In this document: in pieces, positions 1 through 8,232 of the stretch
Position numbering within the stretch: position 1 is the stretch's first letter
How the letters are laid out: each line of letters opens with the position of its first letter
NCBI GenBank assembly: GCA_018663815.1
Contig: JABJPQ010000224.1
Coordinates: 1 to 11,809 of the forward strand
Source of the DNA: Halobacteriovoraceae bacterium
GTDB lineage: Bacteria; Bdellovibrionota; Bacteriovoracia; Bacteriovoracales; Bacteriovoracaceae
Direction of reading: 5' to 3'
DNA: 11,809 nt
Notes under the pieces: generated by a model
Databases searched by the model: none
Told to the model about the DNA's origin: nothing
The model's input: the letters and a program-made list of their open reading frames with translations, nothing else
Program-made: the position numbers and the translations under genes

Positions 1-1
1 A

Positions 2-3000
2 ATTAAAATACCGTCATTAGAGCTATCCATGATGCACTCTGATCAAAAGAATAAACAAAGTTTGGAAATTAAATATAAAAACTGGACCGAAGTTCATTTT
101 AGAGCTTATCGGTTTAGCCCCATTGATTTTCTCTTAAAACAACAAGATCGAAATACTCAACCTGTTCGAAAAGATGTTGAAGCGTGGATAACTAATAAAA
201 AAGTAAGTTTTGAGTGGAGTGAGAAGTTACCTTTAACAAAAGACTACAAAACTCACAAAACATACTTTACACCAAAAATATCACAGTCTGGAAGTTATAT
301 CGTCGTTGCCTCTGCTAATAAAAATTTTTCCATGAAAGAGAATCGTCTTCTCTTTGGTTATTATCAACAAACAAACTTGTTTTTGTTAAGAAAAGACGAA
401 AGTGATACACTTGATTTTAAAGTTGTGAAATCTAGCAGTGGTATGGGAGTTGCTAATGCAGAAATTAAAATATTCAAACTTGACTGGAAAAAAGGTCATT
501 CGTTATACAAAACACTTATAACGGATAAATTTGGATCTACTAGCTTTAAAAAAGATAAAAAGAGAACATATGGAGTTGTATATTTTGTTAAGTCAAAAGG
601 ACAAGAGCTTTATGACTATAATAGTGACAGTATAAACTCAAAAAGAAATCCAACAGTAAGCACTACGAACAAATCTTTAATTTTTACAGACAGGAGTATT
701 TATAGGCCCAATCAGAAAATTAACTTCAAAGTAATCAGTTACCAAAATAATAATCAAAGATTAAAGCTACCTAAGGGGTTACCAGGTGTAGCTCTTTCAG
801 TTTCATTGCATGATAGTAATGGTAAAAAAGTTACATCGATTAATTTAAAAACAAATAAATTTGCTTCTGCATCGGGAGTTTTTGAAATTCCAAATGGCCA
901 TGCTTTGGGGCGATGGAGCTTACGAGTGAATAATTCTCGCTCAAGAGTAAATTTAAGAGTTGAAGAGTATAAGCGCCCAACTTTCACTACGACATTGGGT
1001 GATGCTAAAGGACAAATCAGATTAAATACTAAAGCTACCTTTAGCGCAAACGCAAAATATTATTTTGGACTGCCAGTTACGGCAGCAAAAATATCTTATA
1101 TTATTAAGCGCAAGACAAATTATCCGTACTGGTATTCTTGGTGGTACGCAAATTATAGCGTTAATGAACAGATTATTAAAACGGGTGAGATTAAAACCGA
1201 TAAAAATGGTGATTATGAAATTAGCTTTACGCCAAAAGCTTCTAAGTTAGAATTAGAACAAGGACTCAGCTTTAACTACAATATTGAAGTCGTTGTACTA
1301 AATAATGGAGGCGAGAGTGCAAAGGCATCAAAGAGCTTCATCATAGGTCCAGTTGCAGTAAAAAGTTATTTATATCTTGAATCTGAATTTAATCAAAAAA
1401 ATATTAAAATTACAGCTTCAAGAAAAGATTTAAATGGAAAGTCATTGCCAGGTAAGGCGCAGTATAAATTATATAAACTAAGTGAACCTAAAAAAACTTT
1501 AGCACCTGTAAATCAAGCTCTATATTATGGAGAGAGATCTCCTTTGAAAAATATTTATCAAACCTTGGGAGACTTTCAAAGAGCAAGATGGAACGGGTCA
1601 ATAGATGAAAAGCATATTTTAAAAACCTGGCCTGTTGGTAAACTTGTAGAGTTTGGTGATGTTTTACATGATAAGCATGGAGCCGCTAAAATAGTTATTA
1701 ATAAGCTAAGTCCTGGAGCTTATCGAATAAAGTATACAACTAAGGATGTTTTTGGATCTCTATTTAAAACCAATAAAGACTTTATTATCCTTAATAAGAA
1801 ATCGAAACTTTCCCTTCCGCTTATATTGCGAGTTAATAAACAACGAGCATATGTAGGAGAGAAGTTAAAATTCTTTGTTCATAGTGGATATAAAGATCAA
1901 TTACTTATTTTTGATATTTATCATTTTGATAAAAAGATATACTCTAAAAAAATCAATTCGAGTCATAATAATAAATTTATTACTTTTTGGGTTAAAAATA
2001 AGCATTTAGGCGGTCTTACCGTGCAACTACACAGTGTACACGATAATACGTTTATGCAAAAAAAAATAAGCATTAATATCCCTTACGTTAAAGAAAAACT
2101 TGCAGTTGAATTTGAAAGGATTAGGGAGAAAATCGTTCCTGGCACTCAAGAGAAATGGACAGTTAAGGTATCTGCACAAAACTCAAAAGGAAAAAAAATA
2201 CAATTAAAAAAACAAGCAGAGATTGTCGCTTACATGTACGATAAAAGCTTGGACGTATTCACTTCCCACTTAATTCCTTATCTTTCCTATCCTGCAAACT
2301 ATTTTTATCCTCGGATTAAATTTCCTTATCAGCGTAATTATGCTCGAAGTTTGAGCCATCATTGGAGAAGTCATGCTCCTTTTCAGACTTTAAATATGGA
2401 TATGATTCAGACCATTGGTTCTTACGGTATCGGTGGAATGGGAAGAAGGGGGCGGGGAAGACTTCATATGAGTGGAGCAAAATTTTTAGGCCAAATGGAA
2501 TCGGAAGCTGATGGAGTATCGAGTCAAAAATCGAGACCGCGTAAAAAAATGAGCACCCTACTAAAGGAAGATATAAAAAAACAAAACCAATCAGATAAAT
2601 CAAATTCCGTCTCTTCAAACGAGCAGGTGAGGAGTAATTTTTCTGAAACAGCTTTTTGGTTACCTCATCTAAAAACAAATAAAAATGGAAGTTTAGAGTT
2701 CTCTTTTACGGTTCCAGACTCATTAACCTCTTGGAACGTTTGGGCACACGCAATAACAAAAGATCTTAAATTTGGTTCAACTTCTAAAGTGGTAGAGTCG
2801 GCAAAGGATTTGATGCTTCAAACCTACTTCCCACGTTTTTTAAGGCAAAGTGATAAAATCGACTTAAAGCTCGTGCTGAATAATGGAAGTAAAAAAATCT
2901 TCAAAGGAAAAATATTTTTAGAAATCACTGATGATGATAAGAATGATATCTCGGATAAGTTTTTACTAGCAAAGAAGTATAAAGATGGTGTTGCGTTTAA

Positions 3001-4930
3001 TCTCAAGGGGCAAGGGTCTATTGCTGAGAGTGTTTCAATATCAGTTCCAAATAATCGGTTGGGGCAAGTCCATTTTAAGGCATACGCCAAAACAAAATCA
3101 TTTTCGGATGGAGAAGCTAAAGTTTTAAACATTCTTCCGAGCAGAATGCATCTGAGTCAATCTAAGTTTGTTAGTTTAACAAATATTGAAACGAGAGAAA
3201 TTAACTTTAAAGAAATGTTAAAAAAAGATAGTTCTCGTATTAATGATTCATTAGTTATTAAATTAGATGGACAATTGTTTTACTCACTTGTTTCAGCACT
3301 ACCTTATCTTAAAAATAGCCCTTATAATAATATTGATAAATATATTAATACTTATGTCTCAACTTCAATCTTAGATGAAACTTTTAAGCATAATCCCAAG
3401 CTGGCTAAAATGGCCAAAAATCTATCTAAGCGAAAAACACAATTTGAAAAATGGAATGAAAATGACCCTAATCGAAAAGTAAGTTTGGAGGAAACACCAT
3501 GGTTAAGAGATGCTGAGGGAGGATCGAGTGAGAATCTTCAAAACACACTTGACCCAAAGAATATAACAAGAGTTAAGTCTAAAAATTTAAAAGATTTACT
3601 TAGCTCTCAGACTTCAATTGGAGCTTTTCCATGGTTTAAGGGGGGTCCACCTTCGCAATTTATGACAATTTATGTTTTAAATGGATTTTCTCGAGCTGCT
3701 GAATTTGGGGCAAAACTTCCCACAGCACAAATTAAAAAAGCATGGAGTTATATAGGGAGAGAAACAAATTCCATGATTAAAAATTGTATGGCAAACTCAA
3801 GCTGTGTTGAACTAATAACCTTTATTAACTTTACTCTATCTAATTATAAAGACACTTCATTATATTCTGAATATATCTCTGCTGAGCTGAGATCTACTAT
3901 GCTAGATTATTCATTTAAACTTTGGAAACATCATTCCCCTCAGACAAAAGGAATGTTGGCACTACTATTGAAACGATCTAACCGACCTACTGATGCAAAC
4001 CTTGTATTTGACTCAGTACTTGACTCAGTAAAAAAAGATAAGGATTTAGGCGCTTTTTGGTCCCCTGAAGATCGTTCTTGGCTTTGGTACAACGATACCA
4101 TTCAATCTCACGCCTATGCATTGCGAGCGCTAACTGAATTAAAACCGAAGGATAGTTTACGCCATGATCTGGTTAAGTGGTTATTTCTTAATAAAAAATT
4201 AGGGCAATGGAAATCAACTCGAGCAACAGCGGAAGTTATTTACTCTGTGCTTCATTATCTTAAAGCAGAAAATCTATTTGGAAAAAAAGAGCTTATAGAT
4301 TTAGAGGTGGGAGACTTCAAAAAATCTTTTGAATTTCAGCCAGATAAATATACCGGCAAAGATAACTTTGTTGTTTTTAAAGATAATAAACTTAAGCCAG
4401 AAAAAATGCACAAAATAAAAATCTCTCAAAAAACGAAAGGAATATCCTTTGCATCTGCAACATGGCATTACTCTACCGAAAAGATTCCGCTTAAGGCACT
4501 AGGTGATCTCTTTTCGGTTAAAAGAACTTATTTCAAAAGGGCCACAATTAATAATCAGATCCAACTAAGCCCAATTGCTGAGGGCACAAAAATTAAGGTT
4601 GGAGATCAGGTAGAAGTTCATTTATCTATAAGGTCTAAACACGCAGCTGAGTATATTCACTTAAGAGATCCAAGGCCTAGTGGTTTTGAGCCTGAACGAC
4701 AAATATCCGGCTATAAATGGGATCTGGGGCTTGTTCGTTTTGAAGAAGTTCGTGATAGTGGAATGAATTTTTTCTTTGAAAAGTTACCCGTAGGAGAGTA
4801 TACGTTAAAGTTTAGAATAAGAGCAAATCTTGCTGGAACGTTTAAGACCCATCCTGCAATATTACAATCATTATACGCACCAGAGTTTAATGCTTTCTCC
4901 TCGGGGAAAATAATAAATGTTGAACAATAA
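2..4930 (+). CDS. Bacterial alpha-2-macroglobulin family protein, 5'-partial, thioester-less
   Basis: The frame is open to the window edge with no upstream stop. The first ATG (29) has no signal peptide or Shine-Dalgarno site and already lies inside a macroglobulin-type strand pattern (YKNWTEVHFRAYR), so the true start lies upstream. Residue numbers below count from that ATG. An MG2-like domain begins near 217 (TDRSIYRPNQ), followed by further beta-sandwich domains. A Gly/Arg-rich bait-like linker runs about 790-865. The A2M core signature SETAFWLPHL starts near 872. A helical thioester-type domain spans about 1090-1420, and a C-terminal bMG10-like domain contains RPSGFEPERQISGYKW. Family members are periplasmic or membrane-anchored protease traps that protect the envelope. 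Here the CxEQ thioester is replaced by NIDK (1101-1104), so any trapping must be non-covalent. No pbpC, a common partner of such genes, is adjacent within the window. Family assignment is secure; the role is inferred. Confidence 0.9.
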   Translation: MKIPSLELSMMHSDQKNKQSLEIKYKNWTEVHFRAYRFSPIDFLLKQQDRNTQPVRKDVEAWITNKKVSFEWSEKLPLTKDYKTHKTYFTPKISQSGSYIVVASANKNFSMKENRLLFGYYQQTNLFLLRKDESDTLDFKVVKSSSGMGVANAEIKIFKLDWKKGHSLYKTLITDKFGSTSFKKDKKRTYGVVYFVKSKGQELYDYNSDSINSKRNPTVSTTNKSLIFTDRSIYRPNQKINFKVISYQNNNQRLKLPKGLPGVALSVSLHDSNGKKVTSINLKTNKFASASGVFEIPNGHALGRWSLRVNNSRSRVNLRVEEYKRPTFTTTLGDAKGQIRLNTKATFSANAKYYFGLPVTAAKISYIIKRKTNYPYWYSWWYANYSVNEQIIKTGEIKTDKNGDYEISFTPKASKLELEQGLSFNYNIEVVVLNNGGESAKASKSFIIGPVAVKSYLYLESEFNQKNIKITASRKDLNGKSLPGKAQYKLYKLSEPKKTLAPVNQALYYGERSPLKNIYQTLGDFQRARWNGSIDEKHILKTWPVGKLVEFGDVLHDKHGAAKIVINKLSPGAYRIKYTTKDVFGSLFKTNKDFIILNKKSKLSLPLILRVNKQRAYVGEKLKFFVHSGYKDQLLIFDIYHFDKKIYSKKINSSHNNKFITFWVKNKHLGGLTVQLHSVHDNTFMQKKISINIPYVKEKLAVEFERIREKIVPGTQEKWTVKVSAQNSKGKKIQLKKQAEIVAYMYDKSLDVFTSHLIPYLSYPANYFYPRIKFPYQRNYARSLSHHWRSHAPFQTLNMDMIQTIGSYGIGGMGRRGRGRLHMSGAKFLGQMESEADGVSSQKSRPRKKMSTLLKEDIKKQNQSDKSNSVSSNEQVRSNFSETAFWLPHLKTNKNGSLEFSFTVPDSLTSWNVWAHAITKDLKFGSTSKVVESAKDLMLQTYFPRFLRQSDKIDLKLVLNNGSKKIFKGKIFLEITDDDKNDISDKFLLAKKYKDGVAFNLKGQGSIAESVSISVPNNRLGQVHFKAYAKTKSFSDGEAKVLNILPSRMHLSQSKFVSLTNIETREINFKEMLKKDSSRINDSLVIKLDGQLFYSLVSALPYLKNSPYNNIDKYINTYVSTSILDETFKHNPKLAKMAKNLSKRKTQFEKWNENDPNRKVSLEETPWLRDAEGGSSENLQNTLDPKNITRVKSKNLKDLLSSQTSIGAFPWFKGGPPSQFMTIYVLNGFSRAAEFGAKLPTAQIKKAWSYIGRETNSMIKNCMANSSCVELITFINFTLSNYKDTSLYSEYISAELRSTMLDYSFKLWKHHSPQTKGMLALLLKRSNRPTDANLVFDSVLDSVKKDKDLGAFWSPEDRSWLWYNDTIQSHAYALRALTELKPKDSLRHDLVKWLFLNKKLGQWKSTRATAEVIYSVLHYLKAENLFGKKELIDLEVGDFKKSFEFQPDKYTGKDNFVVFKDNKLKPEKMHKIKISQKTKGISFASATWHYSTEKIPLKALGDLFSVKRTYFKRATINNQIQLSPIAEGTKIKVGDQVEVHLSIRSKHAAEYIHLRDPRPSGFEPERQISGYKWDLGLVRFEEVRDSGMNFFFEKLPVGEYTLKFRIRANLAGTFKTHPAILQSLYAPEFNAFSSGKIINVEQ
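2396..2626 (+). other. Bait-like Gly/Arg-rich linker of the macroglobulin
   Basis: Residues about 790-866 (counting from the ATG at 29) are low in predicted strands. They begin with the Gly-rich GSYGIGGMGRRGRGR, then pass through a Lys/Arg/Ser/Gln-rich stretch just before the conserved A2M core (SETAFW). A flexible, protease-accessible segment at this place is typical of the bait region in this family. Numerous Arg and Lys residues would suit trypsin-like proteases. The boundaries are approximate. Confidence 0.5.
3329..3340 (+). other. Degenerate thioester site (NIDK in place of CxEQ)
   Basis: In thioester-bearing macroglobulins the start of the thioester domain reads roughly PY-x-C-x-EQ followed by a conserved Asn and aromatic residues. 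Here the equivalent stretch is PYNNIDKYINTYVS: the surrounding frame (PY, N, Y, S) is kept, but Cys is Asn, Glu is Asp and Gln is Lys. The reactive Cys-Gln bond cannot form. This is a motif alignment by eye. Confidence 0.75.
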
Positions 4931-4976
4931 TTTATTTTTAAGCAAAAATAAAACTCTCTTGTAGGAGACAGGTAAA

Positions 4977-5522
4977 ATGAAAAACATTACCATCAGAGCA
5001 GCTACGATTGAAGATGCTGCTGAAATTGCAAACGTTCATATCAACTCTTGGAGAGAAGCCTATAAAGGTTTACTGCCCCAGGACTTTCTAGATAAAAGAC
5101 CACTTTACTTTAAAAACCGATATGAGCTTTGGAAGCGAGTTACTGCAGATGAGAATCAAGTTACCTTCGTTGCTCAATCAAATGATAATGGAGTCGTAGG
5201 CTTTATTAATGGAACAAATGCTCGGGATGCTGATTTTAAAGATTACTGTGAAGTCTGGAGTTTTTATCTTTTACAAGATTATCATAAACAAGGAATTGGG
5301 TATAACTTACTTTACACATATTTTTTGGAGCATAAAGTGAAAGGTTATTCTAAAGCTTATCTTTGGGTATTGGATAAAAACCCTACCATTAAGTTCTATG
5401 AAAGAACTGGTGCTAAGTTAGGTGAGCAAGTAAAACACGTTGATATTGCCGGAATTAAGTCGAAAGAACTTTGTTATGTATGGGATAGTCATAATTTTGA
5501 AAAGATTATTTTAGCACTTTAA
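4977..5522 (+). CDS. GNAT-family N-acetyltransferase
   Basis: A 181-residue cytoplasmic acetyl-CoA-dependent acyltransferase of the usual single-domain GNAT length. The N-terminal IRAAT-EDAAEIANVH and SWREAYKGLLPQDFLD segments are typical of a broad GNAT subgroup. Motif A, which binds acetyl-CoA pyrophosphate, is at 103-108 (HKQGIG) after a beta-4 strand with EVWSFYLL. Motif B is around 129-146 (LWVLDKNPTIKFYERTGAK). The acceptor substrate cannot be told from sequence; proteins, polyamines or small amines are all possible. AGGAG lies 9 bases before the ATG, and the 46-base gap after the macroglobulin stop shows no terminator, so the two genes are probably co-transcribed. It converges on htpG. 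Confidence 0.9.
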   Translation: MKNITIRAATIEDAAEIANVHINSWREAYKGLLPQDFLDKRPLYFKNRYELWKRVTADENQVTFVAQSNDNGVVGFINGTNARDADFKDYCEVWSFYLLQDYHKQGIGYNLLYTYFLEHKVKGYSKAYLWVLDKNPTIKFYERTGAKLGEQVKHVDIAGIKSKELCYVWDSHNFEKIILAL

Positions 5523-5526
5523 AATA

Positions 5527-5544
5527 GGGAGGCCGAAACCTCCC
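5527..5544 (-). terminator. Hairpin terminator between convergent genes, mainly for htpG
   Basis: GGGAGG (5527-5532) pairs with CCTCCC (5539-5544) around a six-base loop. Read on the minus strand the stem is followed by TATTTTAAA, giving a short U-tract, and it lies 10 bases past the htpG stop. On the plus strand no T-run follows, so its effect on the acetyltransferase transcript would be weaker. Confidence 0.7.
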
Positions 5545-5554
5545 CATGGATAAT

Positions 5555-7480
5555 CTATAAAGCTAAATTAGAAAGTTCACTCATAAGATCTTGTGACCTT
5601 GAAACAAACTCTTTTCTTTCTTTATCATTTAAGCCTTCACCTGAAATCGCCGCAAGATCTTGAATGTGATGACAAATCTTGCCTGCTAATTCTTTTTTCT
5701 CTGTTTTTTCAGCGAGCTTAAAGGCATTTTTAACTAAGCTATGAGATGGATTAAGCACCAAAGTTTTCTTTGATGGCATTTCAAAATTTGATTGACCCAT
5801 CGATTTAGTCATTTGTTGAAAACGCTTCATGGATTCATCAACTTTAAAATAAGCCGCTGTTGCGCTACCTTTAAAACTCTTAACTTCGATTTCCATTTGA
5901 GCTGGGTTCTTCTCATCTTTTTCCCCAACAAGAATTTCTTGAAAAAGATCTTTGATTTTTAAATCTTCATCAGTTGCGTTTTGAGTTTCTAAAACATCCT
6001 CAATGGCATTATCAACTAATGTAAATTTGATTTCTACATCATTTTTCTTTTGTACTTCTACGTGCTGAGTAAAATGAGGATCGATATAAGCTTCTGTTGT
6101 GATTGCGTGGATACCCTCTTCCCATAACTGGGCTCTTAGTGCTTCATTTGATGAGCCATCTTCAAAGTAAACCACTTTTCCTTTCATCTTTTCTTGATGT
6201 TTTTCAGGGATTGATTCTGTGTACTCAGGAAGAGTCATATAATTACTTTCTGAGTTTTTAAATAAAACTCTGTCTCGCATAAGATCATCAAACTTAGGAT
6301 CAGAAATTGCGCCATATTTAACAAATAGACCAATGTCTTCCCATACCTTTTCATATTTTTCTCGATCATTTTTGAAAAGTTTCTTTAGGCTCTCAGCAAC
6401 TTTTTTAACAATATAGTTTGAGATCTTTTTAATATTAGGATCACCTTGAAGGGCTGATCTTGATACGTTAAGTGGAATATCTGTCGAGTCAATTGCACCT
6501 TTAAGTAGCGATAAGAATTCAGGAATAACATCTTTCACATTATCAGAAACAAATACTTGTTTACAATAAAGTCTAATATTTGAATCATTATTTGGTTTAT
6601 TCGGGTTTAGCTTAGGAAAAAACAAAATCCCTTGCATTGTAAATGGATGATCAACATTTAGGTGTAACCAAAAAAGAGGATCTTGATCCATTGGGTAGAG
6701 TTGCTTATAAAAGTTAATATAGTCTTCATCTTTTAGAGTTGTAGGATCTTGCTTCCACAATGGATTTGAGTCATTGATAATATCAGCAGTAATGGCTTTT
6801 TTATCTTCTTCTTTTTCAGCGGCAGCATTTTCAGCAGTTGTTTTTGCAACTTCATTTAGATCAACTAGTTCGATAGGGTGAGGAAGAAAGTTACAATAAT
6901 TTTTTAATGTTTCTCTGGTTTTCCAGTTATCAAGAAAATCTTTACTCTCATCGTTAATGTATAAAGTTATTTCTGTTCCGATAGTTGTTTTATCCGAGTC
7001 TGTGAATTCATAGTCTGTATCACCGGCACATGTCCATTTCGTAGCTTTCGCATCTTTTGTCATAGCAAGAGATTCAACTTCTACTTTATCTGCAACCATA
7101 AAGGCTGAATAAAATCCAAGTCCAAATTTACCAATGATATCAGATCCTTCATCGCCTGAGTCTTTCATTTGCTTTACAAATTCTTCGGCACCTGAGAATG
7201 CTAGTTGAGCTATGTATTTTTCAACATCTTGCTCAGTCATTCCTAATCCATTATCCTTAAATGTAATTGTTTTTGCTTCTTTGTCGATTGCTACAGTTAC
7301 TTTTGCAGCCTCAACTTCATCCCCCGATGTTCTGGCCAGAGAAGCTCTTTTAGTAATGGCATCGCAACCATTTGATACAAGCTCACGAATAAAAATATCG
7401 TGCTCAGAATAAAGCCATTTTTTAATAATTGGGAAGATATCAGTAGTACTTACTGAGATATTTCCTTTGCGTGCAGTCAT
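5555..7480 (-). CDS. htpG: Molecular chaperone HtpG (Hsp90 family)
   Basis: A 641-residue cytosolic ATP-dependent Hsp90 chaperone. The N-terminal Bergerat-fold ATPase carries E33 (catalytic) and N37 in ELVSNGCDA, where many homologues have NASDA. DNGLGM is at 76-81, the lid/ATP loop GKFGLGFYSAF at 117-127, and GTE at 168-170. A charged Glu/Lys linker lies about 212-232. The middle domain contains IPLNVSRSALQ, with R341 at the position of the catalytic-loop Arg. The C-terminal dimerisation domain is present, and there is no eukaryotic MEEVD tail. The wording of the N-terminus (IFPIIKKWLYSEHDIFIREL) and the middle loop resembles the HtpG variant of Bacteroidetes, spirochaetes and clostridia more than the E. 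coli form. AAGGAG lies 6 bases before the ATG. It is likely heat-inducible from the promoter just upstream. Confidence 0.97.
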   Translation of the reverse strand: MTARKGNISVSTTDIFPIIKKWLYSEHDIFIRELVSNGCDAITKRASLARTSGDEVEAAKVTVAIDKEAKTITFKDNGLGMTEQDVEKYIAQLAFSGAEEFVKQMKDSGDEGSDIIGKFGLGFYSAFMVADKVEVESLAMTKDAKATKWTCAGDTDYEFTDSDKTTIGTEITLYINDESKDFLDNWKTRETLKNYCNFLPHPIELVDLNEVAKTTAENAAAEKEEDKKAITADIINDSNPLWKQDPTTLKDEDYINFYKQLYPMDQDPLFWLHLNVDHPFTMQGILFFPKLNPNKPNNDSNIRLYCKQVFVSDNVKDVIPEFLSLLKGAIDSTDIPLNVSRSALQGDPNIKKISNYIVKKVAESLKKLFKNDREKYEKVWEDIGLFVKYGAISDPKFDDLMRDRVLFKNSESNYMTLPEYTESIPEKHQEKMKGKVVYFEDGSSNEALRAQLWEEGIHAITTEAYIDPHFTQHVEVQKKNDVEIKFTLVDNAIEDVLETQNATDEDLKIKDLFQEILVGEKDEKNPAQMEIEVKSFKGSATAAYFKVDESMKRFQQMTKSMGQSNFEMPSKKTLVLNPSHSLVKNAFKLAEKTEKKELAGKICHHIQDLAAISGEGLNDKERKEFVSRSQDLMSELSNLAL

Positions 7481-7523
7481 AGTTAACTCCTTGTGTAATA
7501 TTTAACGTTTTTTATGTTTAATG

Positions 7524-7553
7524 TAGACAGAAAGAATATGGTAGCACTATTGT
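7524..7553 (+). promoter_or_regulatory. Candidate promoter for the asparaginase-domain gene
   Basis: TAGACA (7524-7529) and TATTGT (7548-7553) are spaced by 18 bases. They match the sigma-70 hexamers at 5 and 4 of 6 positions. The element lies inside the divergent htpG promoter, so the two could interfere. It is a weak, pattern-only call. Confidence 0.3.
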
Positions 7554-7563
7554 CAGAGTCAAG
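7533..7563 (-). promoter_or_regulatory. htpG promoter, sigma-70 or heat-shock sigma-32-like
   Basis: On the minus strand, TTGACT (plus coordinates 7557-7562) is followed after 18 bases by TATTCT (7533-7538), a fair sigma-70 match. The same DNA also reads CTTGAC (7558-7563), 16 bases, CCATAT (7536-7541), close to the CTTGAA / CCCCATnT pattern of sigma-32 promoters. The predicted leader is about 45 bases. No CIRCE inverted repeat is present, so HrcA control is not indicated. Which sigma factor is used is inference. Confidence 0.6.
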
Positions 7564-7580
7564 TAGGGAAGGGAAAAATA

Positions 7581-8135
7581 ATGATAAATGATATAATCTC
7601 GCAAAATAAGTGGTTTAGAATCAATATTATTACGACTGGCGGCACAATTGAAAAGACTTATGATGAGTTAGAAGGTCGTTTATATAATCGTGAAACTGTA
7701 ATAAAAAATCGTATTAATCAACGCTTACGCCTTCCTTATACTGAAATTATTATCCACTCGGTAATGTCGATAGATTCTTTGGATATGACTAATGAGCAGC
7801 GAGAAGTTATTGGTGAAATGATTTCATCGTTAGCGAAAGAAAAACATCCTATCGTTGTTTTACATGGGACAGATACGATGCAAGCAACAGCGGAGCTTGC
7901 TAAGAAGTTGCATCCCCAGATTAGTGTACCCGTTATTTTTACTGGAGCTATGAAACCGCTTGGATTTGAAGACTCAGATGCTCTTCAAAATGTAACAGAG
8001 GCACTCATTGCGGCTCAAATTATTCCTGCTGATTATTATATCTCTTTTCATAATCGTTTGTTTAAAGTTCCAGCAGTTCGCAAAAACAAAAAAATAGGAA
8101 CTTTTGAATCATTCTCAAAGAACACTTTGGGTTAA
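7581..8135 (+). CDS. Short asparaginase-domain protein (N-terminal domain only)
   Basis: A 184-residue cytoplasmic protein covering only the N-terminal domain of type I/II L-asparaginases, whose full length is about 330. The nucleophile motif TGGTIE (19-24, T22 equivalent to E. coli AnsB T12) and HGTDTM (95-100, T97-D98 equivalent to T89-D90) are present. TGAMKP lies at 121-126. K168 in VRKNKKIGTF aligns with AnsB K162. The C-terminal domain, which supplies a partner-subunit active-site Glu in AnsB, is absent. This matches a recognised group of short asparaginase-domain proteins ending in an N-x-x-F...VRKN...G-x-F pattern, so it looks complete rather than broken; the next bases encode no missing domain. 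Expected chemistry is hydrolysis of Asn or a related amide, unproven for this group. A purine-rich GGGAAGGG ribosome site lies 7 bases before the ATG. It is divergent from htpG. Confidence 0.85.
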   Translation: MINDIISQNKWFRINIITTGGTIEKTYDELEGRLYNRETVIKNRINQRLRLPYTEIIIHSVMSIDSLDMTNEQREVIGEMISSLAKEKHPIVVLHGTDTMQATAELAKKLHPQISVPVIFTGAMKPLGFEDSDALQNVTEALIAAQIIPADYYISFHNRLFKVPAVRKNKKIGTFESFSKNTLG

Positions 8136-8166
8136 TCATGCTGTGTAAAAATGACTTTCCCTCTTT

Positions 8167-8172
8167 TATAAT
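8167..8172 (+). promoter_or_regulatory. Perfect -10 hexamer upstream of the exported hypothetical gene
   Basis: TATAAT sits 60 bases before the chosen ATG at 8233. No good -35 is visible at the usual distance (TGTAAA at 17 bases is poor). The predicted start near 8179 gives a leader of about 54 bases, which would make the gene a separate unit from the asparaginase-domain gene. Confidence 0.45.
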
Positions 8173-8232
8173 GGTTCTTTCTAGGGCCAAATAGCGTTGA
8201 AAATATTTCAAGTTTATATGGTGGTAGATATC

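Noticed and set aside
29..31. ATG at 29 as the true start of the macroglobulin gene
   Set aside because: No signal peptide or ribosome site, the frame stays open to the edge, and the residues after it already match the interior of a macroglobulin domain.
2316..2678. Minus-strand open frame with a hydrophobic stretch opposite the macroglobulin gene
   Set aside because: It lies wholly opposite a strongly supported coding region, has no ribosome site or family resemblance, and is best explained as a shadow.
7481..7580. CIRCE (HrcA) element before htpG
   Set aside because: A GCACT string is present, but the paired GAGTGC half at nine-base spacing is not.
8197..8232. TTG 8197 or ATG 8218 as start of the exported hypothetical
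   Set aside because: Either would place up to 12 extra residues before a textbook signal peptide that begins exactly at ATG 8233.
8136..8232. Missing C-terminal half of the asparaginase by frameshift
   Set aside because: No frame downstream encodes asparaginase C-domain sequence, and the 184-residue form matches a known short group ending in the same way.
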